Below are positions 18,133-30,232 of a DNA stretch of 45,652 bases, piece by piece. Origin of the DNA: Myxococcales bacterium. GTDB lineage: Bacteria > Myxococcota_A > Polyangia > Polyangiales > Houyiibacteriaceae. The stretch lies in NCBI GenBank assembly GCA_024640845.1, contig JAHEEE010000029.1, forward strand, positions 1 to 45,652, in the 5' to 3' direction. How positions within the stretch are numbered: the first letter of the stretch is position 1; each line of letters begins with the position of its first letter. The notes beneath the pieces are model-generated. The model saw nothing but the letters and a program-made list of their open reading frames with translations. It had not been told where the DNA came from and did not search any database. Both the position numbers and the translations under genes were made by a program.

Positions 18133-19504
18133 GCTCAGCATCTTTGCAGCGGCGCGCGAAGCACCGACACGCGACTGCCTGCTGGCGGACGGACATGCGT
18201 GGTCCTTCGCCGACGTTGCGAGTCGCGTCGGCGCGTCAGTCGAGGCGCTCCTCGACCGCGGAGTGAAGAGCGGCGACGAAGTGGCGTTGACGCCGCGGGC
18301 CGATGTCGACTCCGCCGTCTGGCTCTACGCGCTGTTCGAGCTTGGCTGCCCCGCGCTGCTCATTCACCCGCGTCTCACCGGCCGCGAGCGCGCTGTCGTC
18401 CTCGAAGGCGCGGCGCCGATCGAGATCATCAGTGGTGAGGCGCCCGGAGGGCAGGGGCCGGCGCCCAACATCAATCCGATTCCCGAGGATCGGACGCTTG
18501 CCATCGTTTACACATCCGGCAGTCGTGGAGCGTCGCGCGGAGCCCGCCTCTCGCGGCGCGCGTTCGTGGCTTCCGAGGCCGCGCATGCGGCAAACCTCGG
18601 ATGGCTTCCAGAGGACCGGTGGTTGCTCGCGATGCCGCCCGCGCACGTGGGAGGCCTGTCGATCCTAACCCGATGTTTGATCGCGCGGAGGTGTGTCGTC
18701 CTCGATCCCGGGCCCTTCGATCCTGCAAAAACCATACGGACGATGGAGCGCGAGGCCGTCACACTTCTGAGCGTCGTGCCCACCATGCTGCACCGATTGC
18801 TCGAGAGCGAACACCCACGATGGCGCCCGTCGCCTGCACTACGAGCGGTGCTGGTCGGCGGTGCCGCATTTCCCGAGGCGCTGCGGAGTCGCGCCTCATC
18901 TCGAGGGATCCCGGCTTTGTCTTCCTATGGCTGCACGGAGGCCTGCTCTCAGATCTCGACGCAGACACCCGAGCAAGCGGGGCTGCCGGGCTCCGGGTCG
19001 CCCCTGCCTGGGATTGAGGTGCGCATCGTGGATGACGAGATTCAGGTGCGCGGCCCGACTCTGATGCAGGGCTATCTCGGCACGCGCCGTGCTGACGAGC
19101 CGTGGACGGAAGACGGTTGGTTTCGAACCGGTGACTTCGGTGGCTTCGCTTCGGACGGGCAGCTCGTCGTTCAGGGTCGGCTCGACGACATCATCGTGAC
19201 CGGCGGAGAGAACGTTGCGCCCCAAGAGGTCGAGGCTTGGCTCGAGAGCGTGCCGGGCGTGGCGGCGGCTTGCGTGTTCGGGGTCCCGGATTCCGAGTGG
19301 GGACAGCGCGTGGTTGGCGCGATCGTCGCCGAAACCCCCGACTACGACCCGGACACGCTTCGCGCGCGAATGAAGAGCGAGCTCGCCCCGCACAAACGTC
19401 CCAAAGATCTAGCAGTGCTCGACGCGTTTCCGCTCCACCGATCTGGGAAGATCGACCGGAGGAAGGTGCGTGCGCTCATCGATACCAAGCTCCGTCCGAT
19501 TTAG
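18125..19504 (+). CDS. menE: o-Succinylbenzoate-CoA ligase
   Basis: 459 residues from ATG 18125, overlapping the end of menC by eight bases. An adenylate-forming enzyme that activates o-succinylbenzoate to its CoA ester. Motifs: nucleotide loop YTSGSRGASRGARLS, SYGCTEACS, GWFRTGDFG, GRLDDIIVTGGENV and the C-terminal HRSGKIDRRKV with the adenylation lysine. Short length is typical of MenE. The next step (MenB) and DHNA-CoA thioesterase are not encoded in this window. Confidence 0.93.
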   Translation: MLELSIFAAAREAPTRDCLLADGHAWSFADVASRVGASVEALLDRGVKSGDEVALTPRADVDSAVWLYALFELGCPALLIHPRLTGRERAVVLEGAAPIEIISGEAPGGQGPAPNINPIPEDRTLAIVYTSGSRGASRGARLSRRAFVASEAAHAANLGWLPEDRWLLAMPPAHVGGLSILTRCLIARRCVVLDPGPFDPAKTIRTMEREAVTLLSVVPTMLHRLLESEHPRWRPSPALRAVLVGGAAFPEALRSRASSRGIPALSSYGCTEACSQISTQTPEQAGLPGSGSPLPGIEVRIVDDEIQVRGPTLMQGYLGTRRADEPWTEDGWFRTGDFGGFASDGQLVVQGRLDDIIVTGGENVAPQEVEAWLESVPGVAAACVFGVPDSEWGQRVVGAIVAETPDYDPDTLRARMKSELAPHKRPKDLAVLDAFPLHRSGKIDRRKVRALIDTKLRPI

Positions 19505-19557
19505 CGCTCGTGCTCCGGTTGAACTCTGTTAGGGTTCGAGCGGCGAGGGGAGAGCAT

Positions 19558-19878
19558 ATGGCAGACCAGATCAACGCTTCACACATTCTTCTCATGTACG
19601 CTGGTTCCGAGCGTTCTCGGGCGACGCGCAGCAAGGAGGAAGCCCAATCTCAGATCGCAGAGATCGCGCAGCAGCTTCAGGGCGGCGGTGATTTCGGCGA
19701 GCTGGCTCGCGCGCATTCGGACTGTGGCTCTGCGCAATCCGGAGGCGACCTCGGAAGCTTCGGCCGGGGGCAGATGGTCAAGGCGTTCGAGGATGCCGCG
19801 TTCGAGCTCAACGTCGGCGACACCAGCGAGATCGTCGAGACGCAGTTCGGGTTTCACATCATTCGTCGTACGGGCTGA
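19558..19878 (+). CDS. Small single-domain parvulin peptidyl-prolyl isomerase
   Basis: 106 residues from ATG 19558, preceded by AGGGGAGA. The whole protein is one parvulin (PpiC/SurA-type rotamase) domain: ASHILLMYAGS at the start, FGELARAHSDC in the middle, then GGDLGSFGRGQMVKAFEDAAF and the closing FGFHIIRRTG. No signal peptide, so it is probably cytoplasmic, like PpiC/Par10. It isomerises Xaa-Pro bonds during folding. It lies 53 bases after menE, so it may have its own promoter. Upstream in-frame extensions lie inside menE. Confidence 0.92.
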   Translation: MADQINASHILLMYAGSERSRATRSKEEAQSQIAEIAQQLQGGGDFGELARAHSDCGSAQSGGDLGSFGRGQMVKAFEDAAFELNVGDTSEIVETQFGFHIIRRTG

Positions 19879-19884
19879 TGCCCG

Positions 19885-20730
19885 TCATCCGCGCCGGCGT
19901 TCGCGCAGGAATTCGTCGATGATCGCAGGGTAGCCTTCTCGGAAGCTCGGGTAGCGGAATCTGAATCCACTCTCGCGGAGCTGCGCGTTGCGGCAGCGCT
20001 TGTTCAACCGACCGCTCTCGCCAGGCGGGGGGCCTGGTACGCCGATCTCGCGGCTCATCCAAGTCACGACTTCGGCGGTCGTTGCCGGCTCGTCATCTGA
20101 GCCGAGGTACAGCGGGTCAGGGTCGGCCAATCGCATCAAGTGGTGAAGGACGCCTGCGCAATCCTCGACGTGAATGCGGTTCGTCCAACTGCCGGTCGCC
20201 GTCGCTTCGCCGTCCCACACCTTGCGAACCAGTCGTGTTCTTCCCGGGCCATAGATTCCTGACAGCCTGACGTTGACGCCGGTCTCGGGTGCGGTGTCGA
20301 TGATCGCTTCGGCGTCGAGAAGGACGCGACCGTTGAAGCCCGAAGGCTCGGTCGCCGATCGTTCGTCGACCCATTCGCCCTCCGACTGCCCGTATACAGC
20401 GGTGCTCGACGTGAAGAAGACGCGGCGAAGTGGGCAGCCCGCCTTCCGGAGCATGCTCAACAGGTCACGGAGTGCGTCTACGTAGATCGCCCGGTATGCT
20501 TCTTCGTCCCGCCGATCCGCACTCGCAGTGTAGAACACGTAGTCAAAAGCAGCGGGCGGCTCCCCGGACGCGGCCGCGGCACGAAGATCGATGGGCCACG
20601 GGGTGATGCCCGGCGCAAGCGCCTCGACGCGGCGCCTCACGCCCCACACCTCGCACCCGTCCTCGAGCAAGCGGCCCGCCAGCGCATTTCCGACGTCGCC
20701 GCAGCCGGCGATCAAGACTTTGTTGGTCAT
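19885..20730 (-). CDS. NAD(P)-dependent SDR/epimerase-like protein (YeeZ-like)
   Basis: 281 residues. The N-terminus MTNKVLIAGCGDVGNALAGR has the GxGxxG Rossmann motif. FTSSTAVYGQSEGEWVDE and the later VRLSGIYGPGR match atypical extended SDRs of the YeeZ/NAD-binding epimerase-like group. The segment after the Tyr reads YGQSE, so the usual YxxxK pair is not obvious and activity is uncertain. It is convergent with the parvulin gene (6-base gap) and four bases downstream of the GGDEF gene, so it is probably cotranscribed with it. Substrate unknown. Confidence 0.8.
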   Translation of the reverse strand: MTNKVLIAGCGDVGNALAGRLLEDGCEVWGVRRRVEALAPGITPWPIDLRAAAASGEPPAAFDYVFYTASADRRDEEAYRAIYVDALRDLLSMLRKAGCPLRRVFFTSSTAVYGQSEGEWVDERSATEPSGFNGRVLLDAEAIIDTAPETGVNVRLSGIYGPGRTRLVRKVWDGEATATGSWTNRIHVEDCAGVLHHLMRLADPDPLYLGSDDEPATTAEVVTWMSREIGVPGPPPGESGRLNKRCRNAQLRESGFRFRYPSFREGYPAIIDEFLRERRRG

Positions 20731-20733
20731 ACC

Positions 20734-21789
20734 TCAACCACAAAGGCGGTTGCCGCCTTTTCTCTTGGCGGAGTATGCGAAGTCGTCGGCGCGCTTCAAG
20801 ACGGACGCGACGGTGTCTCCCGGGCGGGCGATGCTGAGCCCCGCGCTGGCAGTGACTGGGTTCCTGTCGTCGAACTGCGTCCCGACCTCGCGAATTGCCG
20901 CGACGAAACGATTGCCTGCGACTCGCCCCTCCTCTTGATTCGTATCCGCCAAAACGATGACGAATTCGTCTCCACCATATCGGCCGGCGACATCGACCTC
21001 TCGGGTCGAGCGCTGAAGGGCCTCGGCAACGAGCTGCAACACCTGGTCGCCCTCCAGGTGCCCGCGCGAGTCGTTGACGCGCTTGAACTGGTCTAGGTCG
21101 ATCATCACGACGGCCATCGGTCGCCCACGGTTGAGCCATGCAAGGCCTTGCTCGATATGACTCAGAATGTGTCGCCGGTTCCACAGCTTGGTCAATGGGT
21201 CCTGCCGCGAGAGCTCGGCGAGACGTTCGTTTGCGACGACGAGCTGCACCTCACGTTGGTTGATCTTTCGCACGAGGCTTGCGACGATCGCAGTCCCAAA
21301 CACCAACAGGAAGGTCACGAAGAACGATTGCAGGAAGGCCTCGAGGGCGTCGGGCTGCTTCGATTGCAGCCAGGCAGGCCCGTCTGGCGCAAACGGGAGA
21401 ACGCCTCGCACCTCTCCGATCACGACCGCCGTGTACATGGCGGCGCCAATGCTCGAAAGGAGCACCCCCATGCGGGGCGTGACGACCAGGGAGTTCACCA
21501 CCCCCGCGACGAAGTAGAGCGCGACCAGCACGGTTCTCGACGATCCGACCCGTTGGACGATGAAGGTGAGCAGTGCCATGTCGAGGACACCGCCGAGGAA
21601 CGGGCGCCACGCTCCCCCGATGTCGCGCCAGATCAGAAACTGCTCGACGACCGCGACACCGGCGTACGCGATGAAGACCCAGAAGTGGGCTTCCATCGGC
21701 GGATAGAGCTGCGGCGCCAGCCAGATCCCGCAGGCCGCCAACAGAAAGCGCACCCATGCAGTGCCAAACGCCAATTTGTTGGAGTTCAT
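20734..21789 (-). CDS. Membrane diguanylate cyclase (GGDEF)
   Basis: 351 residues. Six hydrophobic segments between about 10 and 175 form an integral-membrane sensor of unrecognised type. A short helix leads to the GGDEF domain beginning at SRQDPLTKLWNRR (about 194). The active site is RYGGDEF (270-276), and the inhibitory RxxD site is intact as REVD (263-266), exactly five residues before it. It therefore should make cyclic di-GMP from two GTP with product feedback. DLDQFKRVND is the metal-binding helix. No receiver or PAS domain is seen. It is divergent from metH. Confidence 0.93.
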   Translation of the reverse strand: MNSNKLAFGTAWVRFLLAACGIWLAPQLYPPMEAHFWVFIAYAGVAVVEQFLIWRDIGGAWRPFLGGVLDMALLTFIVQRVGSSRTVLVALYFVAGVVNSLVVTPRMGVLLSSIGAAMYTAVVIGEVRGVLPFAPDGPAWLQSKQPDALEAFLQSFFVTFLLVFGTAIVASLVRKINQREVQLVVANERLAELSRQDPLTKLWNRRHILSHIEQGLAWLNRGRPMAVVMIDLDQFKRVNDSRGHLEGDQVLQLVAEALQRSTREVDVAGRYGGDEFVIVLADTNQEEGRVAGNRFVAAIREVGTQFDDRNPVTASAGLSIARPGDTVASVLKRADDFAYSAKRKGGNRLCG

Positions 21790-21848
21790 CGACCTGAGTT
21801 CCAGTCTAAGAAGTGTAGCTTAATCCATCAGGAGTATATCAGCGGTCC

Positions 21849-21863
21849 GGAGGCGATGCCTCC
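21849..21863 (+). other. Short hairpin in the metH leader region
   Basis: GGAGGC (21849-21854) and GCCTCC (21858-21863) form a perfect 6-bp stem with a GAT loop, 64 bases upstream of the metH start in the 138-base divergent region. It could affect metH leader RNA or be a protein site. No match to a cobalamin or S-adenosylhomocysteine riboswitch is apparent. Confidence 0.3.
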
Positions 21864-21927
21864 CCGACGGGCGTGATTCGCATTTTGGGGTCATAGCGCG
21901 TGGTCCTAGTATTGAGATTGGCAAACC

Positions 21928-25601
<3,674 letters not shown>

Positions 25602-25602
<1 letters not shown>

Positions 25603-26870
25603 TGCAGAGGCTGCGTCTCCGGGACCTTCTGCCCGTAACGGTCCGGTCCTTCGACCCGGCCGAGGTGATGACCAAGAGCCATCGGGAAGTCGACCCCCGC
25701 GGCGTCGGACTCAGGATCGAGGATGTCGAGGCGATCTGGAGCTCCGTCGTTCGCTTCTACAAGACCGGGCTCCATCCGGCTATCGCGCTCTGCATTCGGC
25801 GACGGGGAGAGATCATTCTCGATCGCGCGATCGGACACGCGCGCGGGAACAGCCCCCAGGACCCCGAGGGGACCCCTCTGATCAAAGCAACGCCCGACAC
25901 CCTCTACAACTTCTTCTCCGGCTCGAAGTCGGTGACCGCGATGCTGATCCACCTACTCCAGCAAGAGGAGCAGCTTCACGTGGACGAACCGGTCGCCACG
26001 TTCATTCCCGAATTCGCTAAGCGCCGGAAACACAACATCACCATTCGCGATGTGCTCACCCACCGAGCCGGGATCCCCGCAACTCCCGAGGAAGCGATCG
26101 ACCTCGACCTGCTGTCGAAGCCGGACGAGATCGTCCGGGCGTTCTGCGAGCTCGAGCCGACGCACCGACCCGGCAGCGTGCAGGCCTATCAAGCAATCAC
26201 GAGCGGTTTCATCTTGGGGGAAATCGTTCGCCGCGTGAGCGGGCAGGACGTGCAGAACTTTCTGACGGCTCGCATTCGAGAGCCGATGCAGATGAAGCAC
26301 TTCAAGTACGGCGTGTCCCGAGATCAGCTCGACCGCGTTGCGATTGACGCGTTCACCGGTCCCACGCCGACCTGGCCCTACAAGAACTTGGTGAAAGTCG
26401 CGTTCGGCGCGTCGATGCGGGAGCTCGTCGACATGAGTAACGACCCGCGCTTCAGGACGGCGGTCGTGCCCGCGGCTAACATCATCGCGACACCGGAGGA
26501 GATCTCGAGATTCTTCGAGATGCTTCTGTGCGGCGGAACCTATGAGGACAGGCGCATCTTCGATCAACGCACCGTCTTCCGCGCGACCGAACCGCAGGTG
26601 ACAGGCCAGGTCGACCGCGTCTTGATGATGCCGATTCCGCTCTCCATGGGTTTCATGCTGGGCCTTCAATCATTTGGCTTCTACGGACCCCGCACCGCGA
26701 ACGCATACGGCCATCTCGGCTTCACGAACGTACTCGGCTGGGCCGACCCCGACCGCGACATCAGCGTTGCATTCATGAACACCGGGAAACCGCTATTGTC
26801 CGCGCGGATGGTAGCCTGGCTGAACGTCACCCGCGTGATTGGCACTCGCATTCCGCGCGATCGAGCCTGA
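25602..26870 (+). CDS. Serine hydrolase, beta-lactamase/EstB-like family
   Basis: 422 residues from ATG 25602, sharing one base with the metH stop (TGATG), so translationally coupled. The SxxK nucleophile motif is SGSK (106-109), within TLYNFFSGSKSVTAM. VLTHRAGIPATPEE is the conserved block of class C beta-lactamase/esterase relatives, and a Tyr in QAYQAITSGFILGEIV (about 204) is the likely second catalytic residue. GHLGFTNVLGWADP near 390 stands for the third (HxG) motif. No signal peptide is evident, so it is probably a cytoplasmic esterase or transferase, not a periplasmic lactamase. The link to methionine synthesis is unexplained. Confidence 0.88.
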
Positions 26871-26896
26871 GTTCCTCCTATGCTAGGCTCGGCTCG

Positions 26897-27772
26897 ATGA
26901 AATTCAGCGCTTCGATTGCGATGGCCCCTCCCGAGCACTACATCCCGGTCGCTCAAGAAGCCGAGCGGCTCGGTTACCACGCTATCGTCCTTCCGGATTC
27001 GATCTTCTACTCCGAGGAGGTCAGCAAACCCTATCCATACACACAGGATGGGAGCCGTATGTGGGACGGCGAAACACCGTGGATCGAGCCCATCGTCGGA
27101 GCCGCCGCGATGGCCGCGGCCACCAAAACGCTTTTCTTATACACCAGCGTGGTGAAGCTTCCCGTTCGGCATCCCGTGTTGATGGCGCGTCAGGTCGGTT
27201 CGTTGGCGGTCCTCTCGAACAACCGCTTCGGTTTCGGCGCGGGCCTCGGGTGGTTGCCCGAAGAGTTCAAGTGGTGCGGGACGGACTTTGAAACCCGGGG
27301 CAAGCGAATGGACGAGTGTCTCGAGATTTTGCGCCTGATCTGGGGGGGCGGAATGGTCGAGTACCACGGCGAGCACTATGACTTCGGTAAGATCCAGATG
27401 AGCCCCGCACCGAGCAAGCCGATCCCGATTTACATCGGCGGTCACAGCAAGCCCGGTCTCCGGCGTGCCGCGAAGTACGGGGATGGTTGGTCGTCGGCGA
27501 TGCTTCCCTCGAAGAAGCTTCTCGAGCTCATCGGTCAGATCGAGGGGTTTCGCAAGGAATACGGACGCGACCACCTGCCCATGGAGTACCAGGCCGTCGT
27601 GACCGACGTCTGGGATGCCGACGGGTTCAAGCGCCTCGAAGACGCAGGGGTCACCGACATCATCACCGTTCCCTGGCTGATGTACGGAACCCCGATGGTG
27701 GGTGGCACATTGCAGGGGCGCATCGACGGCTTGAATCGGTTCGCGGACACCGTTATCGCCAAGATGCAATGA
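26897..27772 (+). CDS. LLM class F420-dependent oxidoreductase (luciferase-like)
   Basis: 291 residues with a TIM-barrel luciferase-like pattern: AQEAERLGYHAIVLPDS (about 20-36), GFGAGLGWLPEEF (about 115), LIWGGGMVEYHGEHYDF and PIPIYIGGHSKPGLRRAAKYGDGW. Family members use F420 or FMN to oxidise or reduce small organic substrates. The adjacent cofG and cofH, starting within its stop codon, make F420 the likely cofactor. The substrate cannot be read from sequence. It is the first gene of the plus-strand F420 unit, 26 bases after the serine hydrolase stop. Confidence 0.88.
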   Translation: MKFSASIAMAPPEHYIPVAQEAERLGYHAIVLPDSIFYSEEVSKPYPYTQDGSRMWDGETPWIEPIVGAAAMAAATKTLFLYTSVVKLPVRHPVLMARQVGSLAVLSNNRFGFGAGLGWLPEEFKWCGTDFETRGKRMDECLEILRLIWGGGMVEYHGEHYDFGKIQMSPAPSKPIPIYIGGHSKPGLRRAAKYGDGWSSAMLPSKKLLELIGQIEGFRKEYGRDHLPMEYQAVVTDVWDADGFKRLEDAGVTDIITVPWLMYGTPMVGGTLQGRIDGLNRFADTVIAKMQ

Positions 27773-28911
27773 GCTTCACGCCGCCGATCCTGGAGCGCGC
27801 GAGTCTCGGACCAGTGAGCGACCGAATTGCCCATCAGCTCTCTCTGCTCGACACGTTCGCGCTTTGCGAGGCGGCGCGGGCGCGTCGGGATAGGGCTTGG
27901 GGCAACACGCTGACGTACTCGCCGAAGGTATTCCTTCCTGTCACCAATCTCTGCCGAAATCGGTGCGATTATTGCTCCTTCCGACGCTCACCGGGCGATC
28001 CGGGCGAGTGGACCATGAGCCCCGAGCAGATCCGTTCCTGGCTCCACCGTGCTCGTCAGCAGGGTTGTGTTGAGGCACTCTTCTGTTTGGGCGATACGCC
28101 CGAAATCGGCTTTCGGGAGTACCGCGCGCTGCTCCGTTCGTGGGGACACGAAACGACCGTGGAGTATCTTCGATGGGCTGCGGAGGAGGCGCTACGAGCA
28201 GGACTTCTGCCCCATACGAACGCCGGCATCCTCGGCCGCGACGACATGATCGCGCTCCGCCCCGTCAACGTCAGCCTCGGCCTGATGCTCGAAAACGTGA
28301 GCGAGCGTCTCTGCAAAAAGGGGATGCCCCATCATCGCGCACCCGACAAACGCCCGGCCAAGCGAGTTCAAATGACGCGGGAGGCAGGGGAGCTTCAGAT
28401 CCCATTTACCTCCGGGCTGCTGATCGGTATCGGCGAAACGGTCGAAGAGCGCGTCGACACCATTCTCGTGATTCGCGAGCTCCACCGAGAGTACGCTCAC
28501 ATCGGAGAAGTCATCGTGCAGAATTTCCGAGCACACCCCGCCACGCCAATGGGACTTGCCGCAGAGCCGACGCCGGACGCGCTGTCCGCGACCGTCGCCT
28601 TGGCGCGTCTCCTCCTCGACGACGACGTAAGCGTCCAAGCTCCTCCCAACCTCAACCCTGCTTCGATAGAGATGCTCATCGATGCCGGTATCAACGATTT
28701 CGGGGGCATTTCTCCGGTGAGCCCCGACTACATCAACCCGCAGCACCCTTGGCCTTATCTCGATCGCTTGCGACAGGTCTGTGACGCCAAAGGCTTTCGA
28801 CTCGAGCCGCGGCTGCCGGTATATCCTTCCCATCTGGACGCGCCGGGGTTCATCGATGCGTCGCTTCGGCCCCGGGTCGACCAGCTTCAAACGGAGCTTT
28901 CCGCGCGATGA
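27769..28911 (+). CDS. cofG: FO synthase subunit CofG (radical SAM)
   Basis: 380 residues from ATG 27769, overlapping the LLM gene stop (ATGA). A radical SAM enzyme with Cys62, Cys66 and Cys69 in LCRNRCDYCSF. Other family blocks: LFCLGDTPE, HTNAGIL, LMLENVSERL, HHRAPDKRP, FTSGLLIGIGE, IVQNFRAHPATPM and NDFGGISPVSPDYINP. With CofH it makes the deazaflavin chromophore FO of coenzyme F420. CofG handles cyclisation of the CofH adduct. It is a separate polypeptide here, not the CofG-CofH fusion FbiC found in actinobacteria. Confidence 0.96.
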   Translation: MSFTPPILERASLGPVSDRIAHQLSLLDTFALCEAARARRDRAWGNTLTYSPKVFLPVTNLCRNRCDYCSFRRSPGDPGEWTMSPEQIRSWLHRARQQGCVEALFCLGDTPEIGFREYRALLRSWGHETTVEYLRWAAEEALRAGLLPHTNAGILGRDDMIALRPVNVSLGLMLENVSERLCKKGMPHHRAPDKRPAKRVQMTREAGELQIPFTSGLLIGIGETVEERVDTILVIRELHREYAHIGEVIVQNFRAHPATPMGLAAEPTPDALSATVALARLLLDDDVSVQAPPNLNPASIEMLIDAGINDFGGISPVSPDYINPQHPWPYLDRLRQVCDAKGFRLEPRLPVYPSHLDAPGFIDASLRPRVDQLQTELSAR

Positions 28912-30185
28912 CGATCACGCTCGAAACCTGTCTGCAGGATGTCTCGTCGGGGGTACGCCTCATTCTCGAACGCAGCCTCGAAGGAGATGAAGTCAGCGTA
29001 GCCGATGGCGTAGTCCTCAGCGACGCGCGCGGCGCTGACCTCCACGCGCTTTGCCTCGTTGCGGACGAGCTGCGTCGAAGGCAGGTGGGTGACCGCGTCG
29101 CTTACGTCGTCAATCGCAACATCAACTTCACCAACGTTTGCATCAAGAACTGCAAATTCTGCGCGTTTGCCCGGACGGTCCGCTCGGAGCAGGGCTACTT
29201 CCTTCCCCACGAAGAGGTCGCGCGCCGCGTGCAACAGGCGTGGGAGATGGGCGCGACCGAGGTTTGCCTCCAGGCGGGTCTGTCCCCGAACCTGAGCGGC
29301 GAGAGTTACATCGAGCTCTGTCGGGTCGTGAAGGAGGCCGCGCCCGAGATTCACATCCACGCCTTCTCTCCGGAGGAGGTGAAGTTCGGGGCCTCGCTCA
29401 GGCGCGTGCCCTATTCGGAGTACTTGGCCGAGCTCAAGGACGCAGGGCTTGGCTCCTTGCCCGGGACGTCGGCGGAAATCCTCGACGACCGGCTGCGAAA
29501 GACGATTTCGCCGACGCGGATCACGACCCAAGAGTGGTTGGCAGTCGTCACCGCGGCGCATCGTCTCGGCATTCCTACCACGTCGACCATGATGTTTGGG
29601 CACGTCGAGACGATCGAAGATCGCATGCGCCACATGGACCTGCTCCGTCGGGTGCAGCGAGAGACGGGCGGCATCACCGAGTTCGTCCCGCTTTCGTTCG
29701 TGCACGAGGAAGCCCCCCTGTTCGCGAAGAGTGAGGTATCGGGTGTGCGTCCTGGGCCGACCGGGGACGAGGTCTTGCGCCTCTACGCGATCGCGCGCCT
29801 CATGCTCGGCCATGACATCCCAAACCTGCAAGCCTCTTGGGTCAAGGAAGGGCTACGCACTTCGCAGCTGCTTCTGAGCTGTGGGGTCAACGATCTCGGC
29901 GGCACTTTGATGAACGAGAGCATCTCGACCGCCGCAGGCGCCCGACACGGGCAGCTCATGACCCCGGCGACCCTGCGTCGGGTCATCCGGGACGCCGGGC
30001 GCCAGCCGGTTCAGCGCGACACGGCGTATCGGGTCGTCCGCGAATTCGGGGAGACACCCGATCAGGATCCCTGCGAGCCCCTCGACGATATCGTGGATGC
30101 GGACGCCATCTTCGGCTCGTACGACACCCTCACGCAGGACCCGCGCTTCCGCTACGAGCCGCGTGGCCTTCGGGTCGTCGGCTAA
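28908..30185 (+). CDS. cofH: FO synthase subunit CofH (radical SAM)
   Basis: 425 residues, ATGA overlap with cofG. Radical SAM cysteines Cys78, Cys82 and Cys85 in VCIKNCKFCAF, preceded by VNRNINFTNV, typical of CofH. Further blocks: EVCLQAGLSP, HIHAFSPEEV, GLGSLPGTSAEIL, STMMFGHVET and GVNDLGGTLMNESIS. It joins the tyrosine-derived 4-hydroxybenzyl group to 5-amino-6-ribitylaminouracil. The MqnC/MqnE futalosine enzymes are relatives, but the neighbouring cofG and the motif set favour CofH, and this organism has the classical men route. Confidence 0.95.
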   Translation: MTITLETCLQDVSSGVRLILERSLEGDEVSVADGVVLSDARGADLHALCLVADELRRRQVGDRVAYVVNRNINFTNVCIKNCKFCAFARTVRSEQGYFLPHEEVARRVQQAWEMGATEVCLQAGLSPNLSGESYIELCRVVKEAAPEIHIHAFSPEEVKFGASLRRVPYSEYLAELKDAGLGSLPGTSAEILDDRLRKTISPTRITTQEWLAVVTAAHRLGIPTTSTMMFGHVETIEDRMRHMDLLRRVQRETGGITEFVPLSFVHEEAPLFAKSEVSGVRPGPTGDEVLRLYAIARLMLGHDIPNLQASWVKEGLRTSQLLLSCGVNDLGGTLMNESISTAAGARHGQLMTPATLRRVIRDAGRQPVQRDTAYRVVREFGETPDQDPCEPLDDIVDADAIFGSYDTLTQDPRFRYEPRGLRVVG

Positions 30186-30214
30186 CCGCTGTTGTCGCGC
30201 TGTCTGCATGGTAC

Positions 30215-30232
30215 GCTCATCACGCGATGAGC
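30215..30232 (+). promoter_or_regulatory. Perfect hairpin covering the start codon of the downstream SDR
   Basis: GCTCATC (30215-30221) pairs with GATGAGC (30226-30232) around ACGC. The ATG at 30227-30229 lies inside the 3' arm, and no clear Shine-Dalgarno precedes it. In mRNA the start codon would be masked, which could limit translation or make it depend on ribosomes ending cofH at 30185. It may also be a chance palindrome or protein site. Confidence 0.4.

Noticed and set aside
19505-19557. Terminator hairpin after menE (CGCTCG/CGAGCG)
   Set aside because: The 6-bp arms are 26 bases apart without a T-tract, so termination is not convincing.
21790-21927. Cobalamin or S-adenosylhomocysteine riboswitch before metH
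   Set aside because: The 138-base gap is too short for a full cobalamin riboswitch and shows no B12-box or SAH-riboswitch core; only a 6-bp hairpin is visible.
27769-30185. CofG-CofH as a fused FbiC protein broken by a frameshift
   Set aside because: Each gene is full length with its own radical SAM cysteines and a clean ATGA junction, so they are genuinely separate.
28908-30185. MqnC/MqnE futalosine-pathway enzyme
   Set aside because: The neighbouring cofG and F420 genes and the CofH-type motifs argue against it, and the classical men pathway is present.
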